A model generated the notes under the pieces. That model had not been told where the DNA came from and did not search any database. It worked only from the letters and a program-made list of their open reading frames with translations. The position numbers and the translations under genes are program-made. 54,240 nt of DNA from an uncultured Planctomyces sp. Its GTDB lineage: Bacteria; Planctomycetota; Planctomycetia; Planctomycetales; Planctomycetaceae. Positions 1 through 9,765 of the stretch are shown piece after piece (within the stretch, counting starts at the first letter, position 1; the number at the start of each line of letters is the position of its first letter). Where the stretch lies: NCBI GenBank assembly GCA_937904325.1, contig CALGTK010000276.1, positions 1-54,240 on the forward strand, given 5' to 3'.

Positions 1-429
1 ACGCCAAACGTTGTTGACCCTACAAGAATGACTAAACAGGGAGCTTCCTTGTCTGGCTATGGGGCATGCCGATTCGTTCGGACGTCACATCCCGGGCAGA
101 AGGTTCCCACCTAATAATGTCTCGGGTCTCAACAAATCGCGTTGTGCCATTTTCGGTGGGGGTATTTTTGTGCGCCCGCCAGGATTTGACTGTCAATCTC
201 CTGAAATCCGGCTGACGCAGCTACGCCAGTCGACTCGACAGCAGACAGATTGCATTAGCGGTAGGCAACGGGGCCATGCTTGAGATTGATCGCGGATACG
301 CTCAACGAACGCCGCGCGGCAATCGCTCGTTGTCAGGTTTGGCGTCGCGAGCAGACTGACTGCCCGGTATGCTGGTTTCCGCAGCTTTCCATATCCGTGT
401 ACCTCAAACTCCAGCTGATTTTCTGAAGT
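1..429. other. Upstream non-coding stretch
   Basis: No convincing gene is visible. The longest open frame here (74 codons on the plus strand) has no recognisable motif or ribosome-binding site. The stretch presumably holds the promoter of the kinase gene that starts at 430, but I could not pick out a reliable -35/-10 pair. Confidence 0.4.
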
Positions 430-2475
430 ATGTCTGGTACTGCCGTTGAGTCATTCATGTCGACTCTGCGTCGCAGCAATCTGCTCGCCCCGGAGCAGGT
501 AGCCGTTGCGTCGGCTCTCGCTGCAGATTCGGACGCGGTCAGCGTCGCACGCGAACTGATTAATCGCGAATGGCTGACTGAATGGCAGGCTCGTCAACTG
601 CTGGCTGGCAAAAGCAAACTGTACCTGGGCAAGTACAAACTGATGGACGTGCTCGGCCAAGGCGGTATGGGAGCTGTTCTTAAAGCTGAGAGTATCACGC
701 TGGGGCGGCAGGTTGCTCTCAAGGTAATGGCCACCAATCTTCACGATAATGGCGTTGCGCGAACCCGGTTCGAGCGTGAAATTGCCTTCTCGGCCAACCT
801 GAATCACCCAAACATAGTTCGAGCGATTGATGCTGACCAGATTGGCAAGCGTTTCTTCCTGGTCATGGAGTACTTCGCCGGCAAAGACTTGAAAGCTGTG
901 GTCAAGGAACGCGGACAGGTTTCCGTTGAGTTTGCCTGTGAATGTATCCGACAGACGGCCCTGGGCCTTCAGCACGCGTTTGAAAACGACATCGTCCACC
1001 GGGATATCAAGCCATCGAATTTGCTGGTCACGAAGGATCCCAGAACCGGACACCCTTTGATCAAGATTCTGGACCTGGGCCTTGCAAGAACATCCCGCCA
1101 GGCCGAAGTTGGTGCCGATGGACGTGCTGACTTCGAAGCAGTCGACGGCGGCTTGACACGGATCGGCCAGATCATGGGCTCACCCGATTACATGTCCCCC
1201 GAACAGGCCATGAGTTCCAACTCGGTCGATATCCGAGCCGACATTTACGGACTGGGCGTTACGCTTTTCCAATTGCTGTGCAACGAGTTGCCGTACACCG
1301 GCGACAACGTCATGGAAAAGCTGCTCGAACGGATCAACAAGGACGCTCCGCCAGTCAGTATTCACCGCCCGGAGATTCCGCCAGTCCTGGTTCATATCGT
1401 AGCGAAGATGCTGCACCGCGATCCGGCTCAGCGATTTCAGACTCCTGCCGAAGTCGCCGCCGTACTGGAAGCCTTCGTGGCAGCCCCGAACTCTCTGGAG
1501 GCGGAGCCTGCAGTTGAGACTGCTCCGCCGCCAGTTCCCGATCTTCCAACACTGGAAGCCCATGCGGATGAAACGTTGAACGTCTTCGTCGCTGACTTAA
1601 ACAGTGAAGCCGTCTTTGTCAGCGAACCGTTAGTCGCTTCCCGGCCGGTTTTCAAACGCCGCAAGAAAAATATCTGGCCCCTCGCGATCTCGGCCGGAAC
1701 GGCATTCGCTTTAATCGGCATCATTCTGCTTATCCTGTCGCAGGGTTCAGGGCCGCCAGATAAGAAGTTGTCTTCAAAATCGAAGACTTCAAAGAAAAAG
1801 GAATCGGCCGACGCCGACTTGAAAGCCACTGACGACTCAAGCAAATCAGAATCTGCAACCAGCGACCTGGTCGCTCTGCCTCCTTCATCAACATTCGGTA
1901 TCACCGGAGACGCCTTAACCGACTGGGCTCGCGGGACCGCGCAGGAGTTACGAATTGAAACCGCCGCCGGAGAGTCCGTCGTCAAAGCCGGCGATCCGTT
2001 TCCCGCTGGAAATCCGACCATCGTTGGTATCGACCTGAGCGGCGTACAGAGTCTTACAACCGACGACATTCGTACGCTTGTTACAGGAGAATCAATTCGG
2101 CACCTTAATGTGTCGGGAAGTCGACTGAATGATTTTCAACTGAGGCAGATTGCCCGCCTGAAAAAACTACGGTTCCTCGACATTACCAACACGATGGTAA
2201 CCGACGCAGGACTTGAATCATTGGACCAGTGCCACAATCTGACCAGCCTTCGGCTTGGTTACGCCTCGGTCGGCGACTCTGGGATCACGCACCTGACGAG
2301 CCAGGAATCTCTGTCCAGCCTGAATCTCGAAGGCACAGACGTTACAGACGCGGCCGTGGAATCACTGGCCTTGATCGAAAGCCTGACGCGGCTGAACCTC
2401 AAGTATACAGCCTTGTCAGAAAAAGCCGTCGAAGACCTTCGCAACCGCTTGCCCGACTGTGCGATCGATTATTAA
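430..2475 (+). CDS. Membrane Ser/Thr protein kinase with C-terminal leucine-rich repeats
   Basis: Hanks-type protein kinase of 681 residues that phosphorylates Ser/Thr on unknown targets. Visible in order: an N-terminal region (about 5-70) of the kind that precedes many planctomycete kinases; the glycine loop LGQGGMG (75-81); the ATP lysine in VALK (K98); the catalytic loop HRDIKPSN (190-197); DLG (215-217) in place of the common DFG; and SPEQ of the activation segment (256-259). A proline- and acid-rich linker follows, then one membrane helix near 417-437 preceded by a basic KRRKK stretch. After a Ser/Lys-rich spacer come several leucine-rich repeats (about 560-681), predicted to lie outside the cytoplasm. 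Catalytic residues are intact, so it should be active. ATG at 430 is used; a second in-frame ATG at 457 is a possible alternative. It stands alone, and the ligand sensed by the repeats is unknown. Confidence 0.93.
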   Translation: MSGTAVESFMSTLRRSNLLAPEQVAVASALAADSDAVSVARELINREWLTEWQARQLLAGKSKLYLGKYKLMDVLGQGGMGAVLKAESITLGRQVALKVMATNLHDNGVARTRFEREIAFSANLNHPNIVRAIDADQIGKRFFLVMEYFAGKDLKAVVKERGQVSVEFACECIRQTALGLQHAFENDIVHRDIKPSNLLVTKDPRTGHPLIKILDLGLARTSRQAEVGADGRADFEAVDGGLTRIGQIMGSPDYMSPEQAMSSNSVDIRADIYGLGVTLFQLLCNELPYTGDNVMEKLLERINKDAPPVSIHRPEIPPVLVHIVAKMLHRDPAQRFQTPAEVAAVLEAFVAAPNSLEAEPAVETAPPPVPDLPTLEAHADETLNVFVADLNSEAVFVSEPLVASRPVFKRRKKNIWPLAISAGTAFALIGIILLILSQGSGPPDKKLSSKSKTSKKKESADADLKATDDSSKSESATSDLVALPPSSTFGITGDALTDWARGTAQELRIETAAGESVVKAGDPFPAGNPTIVGIDLSGVQSLTTDDIRTLVTGESIRHLNVSGSRLNDFQLRQIARLKKLRFLDITNTMVTDAGLESLDQCHNLTSLRLGYASVGDSGITHLTSQESLSSLNLEGTDVTDAAVESLALIESLTRLNLKYTALSEKAVEDLRNRLPDCAIDY

Positions 2476-2640
2476 GGCACTGTCAGAACGTATCCCACCC
2501 GTGAGCCGTTGGCGATAGCCGCGGGCCTTCTAAGAGTCGGAGCGTTCTCGCAATACTCCACGTAGACGGCATTTTCTCCGTGATATTGCCGAATCGACGA
2601 CGCTGTCCTGCGAAGGTACCTTCAAATCAGGAGAGGCAGC

Positions 2641-4812
2641 ATGTCAAACCTGCACGACAATCCCGACGGATCAAGCCCCGAATCCGACGCTCTCGTTGCA
2701 GCACAGAACCTTGCCGCGACTTCGCAACTGATAGACCGACTGTATTCGGCAGGCGTTTTGAGTGGCACTGGCCGCGTCGCCGCCATGAACATCGTCAACG
2801 GTCCGCTCGCCTGGTGGCCGTGGGTTGAAAAAGCGTTGCTGTTCCTAGGTCTGGCTTTGACTCTTTCCGGAGTTGTCTGCTTCTTCGCCTGGAACTGGGA
2901 CGCGCTGCCAGGCCTGGCAAAACTGGCGATCGTTCAGGCCGGCATCGTCGGCTGTTGCGTGGTTGCCTGCCAGAAGAAGATCGCAACGCTTCCTGGCAAA
3001 GCAGCGATCACCGGAGCAGCGGTTCTCGTCGGAGTTTTCCTCGCCGTCTTCGGGCAGGTTTACCAGACCGGAGCAGACGCGTACCAATTATTCGTCGGAT
3101 GGGCTCTGCTGATTCTTCCCTGGGTGGTGATGAGTCGTTTCGCAGGGTTGTGGATTTTGTGGCTGGCGATTGTCAACGTCGGCGTCTCGCTCTTCTGGGA
3201 GCAACGCATCGACGCACGCGGTATCGATTCTGAATGGCTGCTTCTGATACTCGGGCTCCTGAACGGCCTCGCCGCCGCTTTTCGAGAAGTCGTCACTGAA
3301 CGAGGCTGCGTCTGGCTCCCGATCTGGTTCCGGCGAGTGACCGTCGCCGCTACGTTGGCGACCCTTGCCGCTCCGGCATTTTCGATCATCGCCGACTTCA
3401 GCCGCACAGGCTCCGCAGCGTGGGTTTGTGTCGTCGCGCTGCTGATCGCTCTGGCGATTCTGTACTGGCAGTTTCGACTCCGGACGCCCGATCTGTTCGT
3501 CCTGACAAGCGGAGCGACCACTGTCACCGTCCTCGCCTGTGCCGGCGTCATCCGAACTCTGATGGAAGTCGGTGACGAAGCCATCGTGTTCTTCGGTTCC
3601 GGACTGGCGATCCTGGGCATCGTCGCCGTGATGACTCGCTGGCTGATGTCTGTCGCTCGGAATATCCGCCAACAGTCGCCCGAAACACGCAAAGACTCAG
3701 GTGTCGATGACGAACCGTTTAACGCGTCGAGCGACTCGGCAACTCAGCAGGTCCCGCTCAAGGAACTCCTGTCTCAACTTTCCGTCGACGACGAATTGTC
3801 CGACCAGGAAATCGACTCTGCGTTAACCGTCGTGGTGACTCCGGAAGACCACGCACCGTGGTTTGTTCAAGCTCTCATCGGCTTCGGAGCGTGGCTGTCG
3901 TGCAGCCTCTTTCTGGGATCACTCGCCATCGCCGGACTGTTCGACGAAGGGATGGCTTCCGTTGCGGTTGGCGTCTGTCTTCTCGCCGCCGGAGCCGCGG
4001 TGGACCGATTCACCAATGGCTCATTCACGAGACAACTGGGGCTGGCTGCTGGCCTGACAGGTCTTGTCCTGACAGGAATCGGAATCATAGAAACCACTCA
4101 CGCCAACGAGGCTTCAGGCATCACGATCGCGATTGCCCTCGCCACGACCGTCTTTTACGTGCCGTACCGCAGCGAGCCATTTCGATTTCTTTCCTGTCTG
4201 ACCACCGTGACGGTCGCCACTGTCTGGGCTCTGGACAAACCATCCACGATGGGGGGCGACGAGATGTCGATCGCGTGGGGACTGTTCAGCCTGATCCTTG
4301 TCGAAACGCTTGGCGTCGGTCTCATTTTTACGAGATTCCAAAAGAGAATTCTCCAGCCAGCCGGATATGCAATGGCCGTTGGCCTGCTGGGAACACTTCT
4401 CGCCACACAGTTTCCGCACACGCCTCAGGCATGGCCATCAGTAATTCTGCTCGCGATGGCTCTGGTGTGGACTATCCGAAAAGCCTGGACTGCGGATTCA
4501 TCTCGCTGGAAGGAAGGACTCGCCGTGACCGTTGCCGGTACCGGACTGCTTGCCGCGCTGTCCGTACCCGGGATCATCGCCGCTGTCGGAACCATCCTGC
4601 TGGGACACCTCGAAAGAAACTCCGTTCTGAAACGGTTGGGAATTTTATTCCTGCCAGTTTTCATCGCTAGCTACTACTACAACCTCGACACCAGCCTGCT
4701 GCTCAAATCACTGGCCCTGATTGGCAGCGGCCTGATCCTGTGGGCCGCCCGCTGGTACTTCAAGCGGCACATTCAAAAAGCAGAACTCACGACGACGGAG
4801 GCACGACCATGA
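2641..4812 (+). CDS. DUF2157-type polytopic membrane protein
   Basis: Protein of 723 residues made mostly of hydrophobic helices, more than a dozen by eye, split by a hydrophilic Ser/Asp/Glu-rich segment around 350-410. The start (helix after WWPWVEKALLFLG, then FFAWNWDALP) resembles DUF2157. The second half looks like the DUF4401-type region often found with it. The function of these families is unknown. ATG at 2641 directly follows the purine-rich stretch GGAGAGGCAGC, which contains a Shine-Dalgarno-like core. The last codons overlap the next gene in an ATGA arrangement, so the two are very likely translationally coupled. This pairing with a GDYXXLXY protein is common in bacteria and suggests a joint membrane complex. 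Family assignment is from motif memory only. Confidence 0.8.
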   Translation: MSNLHDNPDGSSPESDALVAAQNLAATSQLIDRLYSAGVLSGTGRVAAMNIVNGPLAWWPWVEKALLFLGLALTLSGVVCFFAWNWDALPGLAKLAIVQAGIVGCCVVACQKKIATLPGKAAITGAAVLVGVFLAVFGQVYQTGADAYQLFVGWALLILPWVVMSRFAGLWILWLAIVNVGVSLFWEQRIDARGIDSEWLLLILGLLNGLAAAFREVVTERGCVWLPIWFRRVTVAATLATLAAPAFSIIADFSRTGSAAWVCVVALLIALAILYWQFRLRTPDLFVLTSGATTVTVLACAGVIRTLMEVGDEAIVFFGSGLAILGIVAVMTRWLMSVARNIRQQSPETRKDSGVDDEPFNASSDSATQQVPLKELLSQLSVDDELSDQEIDSALTVVVTPEDHAPWFVQALIGFGAWLSCSLFLGSLAIAGLFDEGMASVAVGVCLLAAGAAVDRFTNGSFTRQLGLAAGLTGLVLTGIGIIETTHANEASGITIAIALATTVFYVPYRSEPFRFLSCLTTVTVATVWALDKPSTMGGDEMSIAWGLFSLILVETLGVGLIFTRFQKRILQPAGYAMAVGLLGTLLATQFPHTPQAWPSVILLAMALVWTIRKAWTADSSRWKEGLAVTVAGTGLLAALSVPGIIAAVGTILLGHLERNSVLKRLGILFLPVFIASYYYNLDTSLLLKSLALIGSGLILWAARWYFKRHIQKAELTTTEARP

Positions 4813-5318
4813 AATCGAAAACCCTCATCGTGACGTCACTGTTCGTTCTGGGTTGCTTGAACTGGATGATCATTGCCAAAGAGCGACTCATCTATTCCGG
4901 CCGGACCGTGCTGTGCGAACTCGCCCCGCGCGATCCGCGATCGATCATGCAGGGTGACTACATGGTCCTCCGATACGCCGCCGCCGAAGAGGCTCGTGCT
5001 GCACTTTCCGCAGACACTTACGATGGCCGCCTAATCCTCAGCCTGAACCAGAATGATGTCGCTCGCTTCGAACGAATCGACGATGGGAGCCCACTCGCCG
5101 ATAACGAAGTTCGCATCCGATTCCGTCGGCGATACCAGAACACTCGACGAGGCATGATTCGAATCGGCGCCGAGTCCTACTTCTTCCAGGAAGGTCGAGC
5201 CGACGACTTCGACAAAGCAAAGTACGGAGAACTGAAAGTCGCTCCGAACGGCGCAAGTATCCTCGTCGGTTTGCGAAGCGTCGAACTGGATCCACTGCCG
5301 AGGCCAGACTCGAATTAG
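4809..5318 (+). CDS. GDYXXLXY domain protein
   Basis: Small protein of 169 residues beginning MKSKTLIV at the ATG whose last two bases lie in the stop codon of the upstream gene (ATGA overlap). One N-terminal hydrophobic segment (about 4-22) acts as a signal anchor. The signature GDYMVLRY, near residue 50, matches the name-giving motif of the GDYXXLXY family. The rest is a compact soluble domain, probably extracytoplasmic. Family function is unknown. Its overlap with the DUF2157 gene indicates a two-gene operon and probably a two-protein complex. An open frame reaches further upstream to 4740, but that would lie inside the DUF2157 gene and has no ribosome-binding site. Confidence 0.85.
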   Translation: MKSKTLIVTSLFVLGCLNWMIIAKERLIYSGRTVLCELAPRDPRSIMQGDYMVLRYAAAEEARAALSADTYDGRLILSLNQNDVARFERIDDGSPLADNEVRIRFRRRYQNTRRGMIRIGAESYFFQEGRADDFDKAKYGELKVAPNGASILVGLRSVELDPLPRPDSN

Positions 5319-5442
5319 GTGCCTTACCAAACCAGTCTCTCCACTACTTCCCGGACGTGACGGATTGGCAACAAAGACTCGCTGCAATAACCTCGCAGGC
5401 TGCATTCAGCACGGATCAGCCTGTTTCTGAAGAGGTTCAGCA

Positions 5443-6426
5443 ATGCTCGTCACTTTTCGCGCGATAGTTTGCGTACTGGTTGCGTTTGCCCTGGCCGCTG
5501 GCTCCGCGATTAACAGTCGAGCGTTCGCCGCTGATGATGTCGCCAAAGCGGACGCCGCCATCGAGGCTCGCCCCGCAGCTTCCGAAGCCGAGCTGAAATA
5601 CTGGCTCGAAAACATGGTTCGTTACCACGGCTTCTCTGTCGAAGAAACCGCCGCCGCGACCGGCCTTTCGTTGGGCGAAGTCCAGAAAAATCTCAAAGCC
5701 TTCACCATCCAACCGGAATCTCAGAAAGGCCGGGACTCTTTACTCTTGCTTCCCTGGCCGAGCGGTCGTCATCCTCGGATCGGTTTTCTCGAAGGAGCGA
5801 TCCTGCCGCAGCGAGAAACCAAAGTCAGTATTTTCACACCGTGGGGAGATCACGATTACGTCGTCGTCGACGTCCCCGAGGCCGTTTGGTCAAATCTCGG
5901 GCTGACCTACCTGGCTCACACGCACATCCCGACGGTCTTCGACAAGCAGGGCAAGACTCTGAAGAAACTCGAATGGAACCGGCATGCCGACGGTACGCTG
6001 GACATCGAACGAGTCCTCCCCAACGGCATCCGCTTTGGCGCCGTCGTACGCCCGAAGATAGATCACGTGCAGATGGAGCTCTGGCTGAAGAACGGAACGC
6101 CCGAATTGCTGACCGACCTCCGAGTCCAGAACTGCGTGATGCTGAAATCAGCTTCCGGCTTCAACGTTCAAACCAACGACAACAAACAGTCAGAAGGCCC
6201 GTACGCGATCGCCCGTTCCGCCAACGGCAACCGCTGGATCATCACCGCCTGGGAACCACTCCACAGAGCCTGGTACAACGATCGCTGCCCCTGCCTCCAC
6301 TCCGACCCAGAATTCCCCGACTGCAAACCCGGCCAGACCGTCCGTCTCAAAGGCTGGCTCTCGTTCTACGAAGGCAACGACATCGGCTCCGAATTAAAGC
6401 GAATTTCTGTGAGCAGATCTGAATGA
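5443..6426 (+). CDS. Secreted protein of unknown function
   Basis: Protein of 327 residues with a clear N-terminal signal peptide (hydrophobic core about 5-22, AFA-A cleavage region near 30). A short helical region follows (about 48-90; KYWLENMVRYHGFSVEETAA), which looks like a small helix-turn-helix-like bundle. The rest is a Trp-rich beta-type domain with LLLLPWPSGRHPRIGF and, near the C-terminus, the cysteine-containing stretch NDRCPCLHSDPEFPDCKPG. I do not recognise the family. The mature protein is probably periplasmic or extracellular. The downstream molybdoenzyme gene begins about 180 bases later in the same direction, but nothing ties the two together. ATG at 5443 follows AAGAGGTTCAGCA, a plausible ribosome-binding site. 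Confidence 0.75.
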   Translation: MLVTFRAIVCVLVAFALAAGSAINSRAFAADDVAKADAAIEARPAASEAELKYWLENMVRYHGFSVEETAAATGLSLGEVQKNLKAFTIQPESQKGRDSLLLLPWPSGRHPRIGFLEGAILPQRETKVSIFTPWGDHDYVVVDVPEAVWSNLGLTYLAHTHIPTVFDKQGKTLKKLEWNRHADGTLDIERVLPNGIRFGAVVRPKIDHVQMELWLKNGTPELLTDLRVQNCVMLKSASGFNVQTNDNKQSEGPYAIARSANGNRWIITAWEPLHRAWYNDRCPCLHSDPEFPDCKPGQTVRLKGWLSFYEGNDIGSELKRISVSRSE

Positions 6427-6602
6427 GTCAATTCCGGGAGATTGCAGATTCAGACGCAAGAAGGCACAGGAATCGCAAAACCTCAAGATAGTAGCGACGC
6501 TGATTTGTCTGTCGGCTCTTACGCTGCGGCGACTTGAACTGGTAGCTTTTGCGGTGTCTGCGACTTCTTGCGGAAAATCCTTTCGAAGAAAGACAATCAA
6601 CA

Positions 6603-7865
6603 ATGAACGATTCTGTCGAGCGTCTGATTCAAGATCACGCTGCGTTGTCGCGACGATACTTCCTCGGGCTTGGAGTTGCTGGTGCCGCGGCTTTGAATTC
6701 GCTGCCTTTGCAGGCTGAGGGTTTGGAAAGCTCGCCCGCGTTGCAGGAAGCGATCGCGAAACTGGAGTCGTGGCTGACGGCGATGGGTGACTTTCGAGAT
6801 GTGTCGCGAGGGAAGCCGATTCCGCATTCGCTCAGTGATGAGAAGAAGGCGGAAGTCGGGATGACTCGGGATACGTGGAAGCTTGAAGTGCTGAGCGATC
6901 CTGACAAGCCGGCGCGAGTTCGCAATGAGTTCAGGAAATCAGACAATACGGCGCTCGACTTTGCCGCGTTGATGGAGCTGGCGAAAACGAAGGCGGTGCG
7001 GTTTCCGAAAGTGATGACGTGCCTCAACATCGGCTGCCCACTCGGCATGGGCATCTGGGAAGGCGTACCGCTGCGAGAGGTGCTCTGGCTGGCTCAGCCG
7101 ACGGCCGACTTGCGACGAGTTTTTTATTACGGCTACCACAACGAAGAGCCGTCGCAGATGTTCCGCAGTTCGATGCCGGTCGGTCGAATTCTGGAAGACC
7201 CGTTCGATCTGCCGCCGGTCATCCTGTGTTACAAACTGAACGGGCAGTGGCTTTCCAGCGAACGTGGCGGACCGGTCCGTGTCGTCGTGCCGGAAGCTTA
7301 CGGCTTCAAGTCGATCAAGTGGCTGTCGCATCTTTACCTGTCGAACATCCACGGCGCCAACGACACGTACGCCGAAAAGAACAACGATGTCGACAGTCCT
7401 CTGAAAAGTTTCGCCGCGACTTTCGCCTTTCCAACCGTCGTCAAACCTGGGCAGCCGATTCCGATAACAGGTTACGCTCAGGCCGGTATTGCCAGCGTCG
7501 CGAAGGTGCAGGTGTTCGTTCAGAATAAGGCCGAAAACCTGCCGTCTGGCGACAAGTATTTCACGAAGGCTCCGTGGAAAGACGCCACCATTCTTCCTCC
7601 TCCAGCCGAATGGGGAGGCGACCTGCCAGACGGGAAGATTGTGAAGAACACACTCGGCTACGCCGCAACCGGCCAGCCGGAAACCTGGCCAATGCGGCTT
7701 TCGAAAGTCCACTGGGCAACGTTGCTGCCTGGCTTGCCCGAAGGAAAGTACACGCTCCGCTGCCGCACGATCGACGAAAAAGGCCAGGCACAACCCATGC
7801 CTCGCCCTTTCCGGAAATCCGGTCACGCCGCCATCGAGCAAGTCAGCATCGACGTTGAGGCTTGA
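6603..7865 (+). CDS. Tat-exported sulfite-oxidase-family molybdopterin oxidoreductase
   Basis: Protein of 420 residues in the sulfite oxidase superfamily. A twin-arginine leader (SRRYFLGLG, residues 16-24) followed by an Ala/Leu-rich core indicates export of a folded, cofactor-loaded enzyme. The molybdenum-binding domain contains MTCLNIGC, with Cys140 the likely Mo ligand, then WEGVPLREVL, the counterpart of the W.GV.L.dvL motif of sulfite oxidases. The region after about 290 fits the molybdenum cofactor oxidoreductase dimerisation domain. No cytochrome partner lies next to it, and the substrate cannot be told from sequence. ATG at 6603 is chosen because it puts the Tat motif close to the N-terminus; an upstream in-frame ATG at 6549 lacks support. 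It ends nine bases before the convergent PhoD-like gene. Confidence 0.85.
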   Translation: MNDSVERLIQDHAALSRRYFLGLGVAGAAALNSLPLQAEGLESSPALQEAIAKLESWLTAMGDFRDVSRGKPIPHSLSDEKKAEVGMTRDTWKLEVLSDPDKPARVRNEFRKSDNTALDFAALMELAKTKAVRFPKVMTCLNIGCPLGMGIWEGVPLREVLWLAQPTADLRRVFYYGYHNEEPSQMFRSSMPVGRILEDPFDLPPVILCYKLNGQWLSSERGGPVRVVVPEAYGFKSIKWLSHLYLSNIHGANDTYAEKNNDVDSPLKSFAATFAFPTVVKPGQPIPITGYAQAGIASVAKVQVFVQNKAENLPSGDKYFTKAPWKDATILPPPAEWGGDLPDGKIVKNTLGYAATGQPETWPMRLSKVHWATLLPGLPEGKYTLRCRTIDEKGQAQPMPRPFRKSGHAAIEQVSIDVEA

Positions 7866-7874
7866 CGAACTGGA

Positions 7875-9449
7875 TTACTCGCTTCGTGTGACCGTGCTGA
7901 GTTTCAGGTCGTGAGTGTGCAGAACTTCTCCGTCGATGGTGATGGCTTCGAAGCGGACAGTAGGGTCTTCTGCCTTTGTATTGAATTTCATCAGAGCGTA
8001 AGAGCACGTTTTGCTATGCCCCCAGATAAGGCCCGGCGTCTTCACCACCGGATGCGTATGCCGGTTCGTCAATTTTGAGCTTTCGAACTCGTACAAGTCG
8101 TAGCCGTTGGCTCGGCTTGTGATGCGCAGATCCGTGCGGTGCCGGTCAGCGGCGACCAGGAAAACTCCGTTGATCTTTTGATTTTCGATGTAAGAGAAAA
8201 TTTCTTCGCGTTCGTTTGCAAAACCGTCCCAGGGGTCCTTGCTACCCGGTTTGATCTTCTCGGTAAACGGCACGGGAGAGGCCAGCACTTTGAACGTGCC
8301 TTGTGAATTCTTCAACGTTTCCTTCAACCATTGCTTCTGCACCGGACCGAGCATGCTGGGTTCGGGCTTACGGCTTCGGTAGTAACGACCGTCGAGCATG
8401 ATGAAGTGAACATCGCCGATGTAGAAGTCGTACCAGCAGCCGGGCTGTTTTTCGCCGCCGCCGTATGCCGGGTTTACCCAGTTCTGGCGGAAGATATTCC
8501 AGACAGGGCGTTTCCAGGCAGGCTTGTCGATGTCCGGTCCCGGCACGCAGTCGTTCGTGCCGAAGTCATGGTCGTCGTAAATCGAGTAGATGCTTCGCGA
8601 AGAAACGAAGTTCCGCCACTCAGGCCGAGACTGACGCCGGTAGTAGCAGTACCTCATTGTGAGGTCGTGTTCCGGATCGTCGATGTAAACGTTGTCGCCA
8701 AGCATTAGAAATGCATGTGGATCGGCTTTGCCGATCGTGTCCCACATGTATTCCCACTCGGGCACGTAACCGGCTCCGCCTCCGAAGCCGACACTGAATT
8801 CTGCAGCGAGATGCTTCTTTGGTGACGTCCGGAAGGTTGGCTTGTTCATGATGTGAAGTGTGCTGTCGATTTCGATGGCGTACCGATACCGGATTCCCGG
8901 CTTAAGCCCCTCTACCACGGCAACACCGGTCAGATCGCTTGCGATTGTCGTCGTTGCCAGTTTGGAAATCGCGATCGGAATCGTGGCATTCACCGGGTAG
9001 ACGCGAACGACAAATTCCGACTCCTTTGCCGTTCGAATCCAGAACGAAGCCCCGGAGTCTGTGACAGATCCAACCATCGGCCCGTGAATCAACGCTCCAG
9101 TTTTATGCTGCTGCTTCCAGTTCGCAAATTCGTCGGACGCGTACAACGGCGACAGCACATCCTGAGGCCCAGCGATCAACCGTTCGAACAGCAGCCCCTT
9201 GTCGAGCGCCGTCTTCGCGTGGCCAACCGCCGCTTTTACCTGCCCCTGCCTGAGCGAACTCAACATTCGGACGAAGTGAGTTTCCGGTTCGTCCTCGTCC
9301 GCCTTCGCAAGTTCCTTGCCAACTTTGTCGAACTGCCCGGCAGCTACAAACCGAGTCGCATTTCTCTGAGGATCATGCTGCGCCGCACATTGATTTTCGA
9401 AAATCGCCAACAGACATAAAAGAGCAACGTGAGGCAGGAAACGGGGCAT
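7875..9449 (-). CDS. PhoD-like phosphatase (metallophosphoesterase)
   Basis: Secreted alkaline-phosphatase-D-like enzyme of 524 residues from the chosen start. The N-terminus MPRFLPHVALLCLLAIF ending in CAAQ is a signal peptide. A helical region with a TPR-like feel follows, then a fibronectin-like N-domain (SFWIRTAKESEFVVRVYP). The catalytic calcineurin-like domain shows LMLGDNVYIDD, IYDDHDFGTND and VAADRHRTDLR, which supply metal ligands. It should hydrolyse phosphomonoesters or diesters outside the cytoplasm. The frame stays open to 9665, and a start at 9476 (MFVSKNGCC...) is possible; 9449 gives the cleanest signal peptide. It converges with the molybdoenzyme gene with only nine bases between stops, and no terminator hairpin fits there. 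Confidence 0.87.
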   Translation of the reverse strand: MPRFLPHVALLCLLAIFENQCAAQHDPQRNATRFVAAGQFDKVGKELAKADEDEPETHFVRMLSSLRQGQVKAAVGHAKTALDKGLLFERLIAGPQDVLSPLYASDEFANWKQQHKTGALIHGPMVGSVTDSGASFWIRTAKESEFVVRVYPVNATIPIAISKLATTTIASDLTGVAVVEGLKPGIRYRYAIEIDSTLHIMNKPTFRTSPKKHLAAEFSVGFGGGAGYVPEWEYMWDTIGKADPHAFLMLGDNVYIDDPEHDLTMRYCYYRRQSRPEWRNFVSSRSIYSIYDDHDFGTNDCVPGPDIDKPAWKRPVWNIFRQNWVNPAYGGGEKQPGCWYDFYIGDVHFIMLDGRYYRSRKPEPSMLGPVQKQWLKETLKNSQGTFKVLASPVPFTEKIKPGSKDPWDGFANEREEIFSYIENQKINGVFLVAADRHRTDLRITSRANGYDLYEFESSKLTNRHTHPVVKTPGLIWGHSKTCSYALMKFNTKAEDPTVRFEAITIDGEVLHTHDLKLSTVTRSE

Positions 9450-9765
9450 GCAGCATCCATTCTTTGAAACAAACATGACTGCACAAGACATCAGGTAAGA
9501 TGAGAACCCTGCGCACGAACTGAGCCAGACAAGTCTAACCGCCCTCGCGCCGGCAGCCATTATCTGGTGAGAAACACCAGGCACAATCCACTTCATTCTG
9601 GAAACATTCTCAACTTCTTTCATCAACCGCGAGAGCCGTTGCCGGAAAGCAACGTTCGGATACACTCATGTCAGGTATCCACGAAAGGCCAGTCGGTGAC
9701 CGAGTCGTTATGGTGACTACGCAGAGTTTTTCGGCAGCTTCAGTAGAAATTTTGAGGCGTTTACG

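Noticed and set aside
1-345. Inverted repeat ACGCCAAAC (1-9) and GTTTGGCGT (337-345)
   Set aside because: Nine bases 330 apart is expected by chance, and the left arm touches the window edge.
3060-3692. Long minus-strand open frame (210 codons) inside the DUF2157 gene
   Set aside because: It is antisense to a clear membrane protein, is rich in Arg/Ser/Thr with no motif, and reflects the codon bias of the real gene.
6939-7841. Minus-strand open frame of 300 codons
   Set aside because: Lies wholly antisense to the molybdoenzyme gene, with no recognisable domain or start signal.
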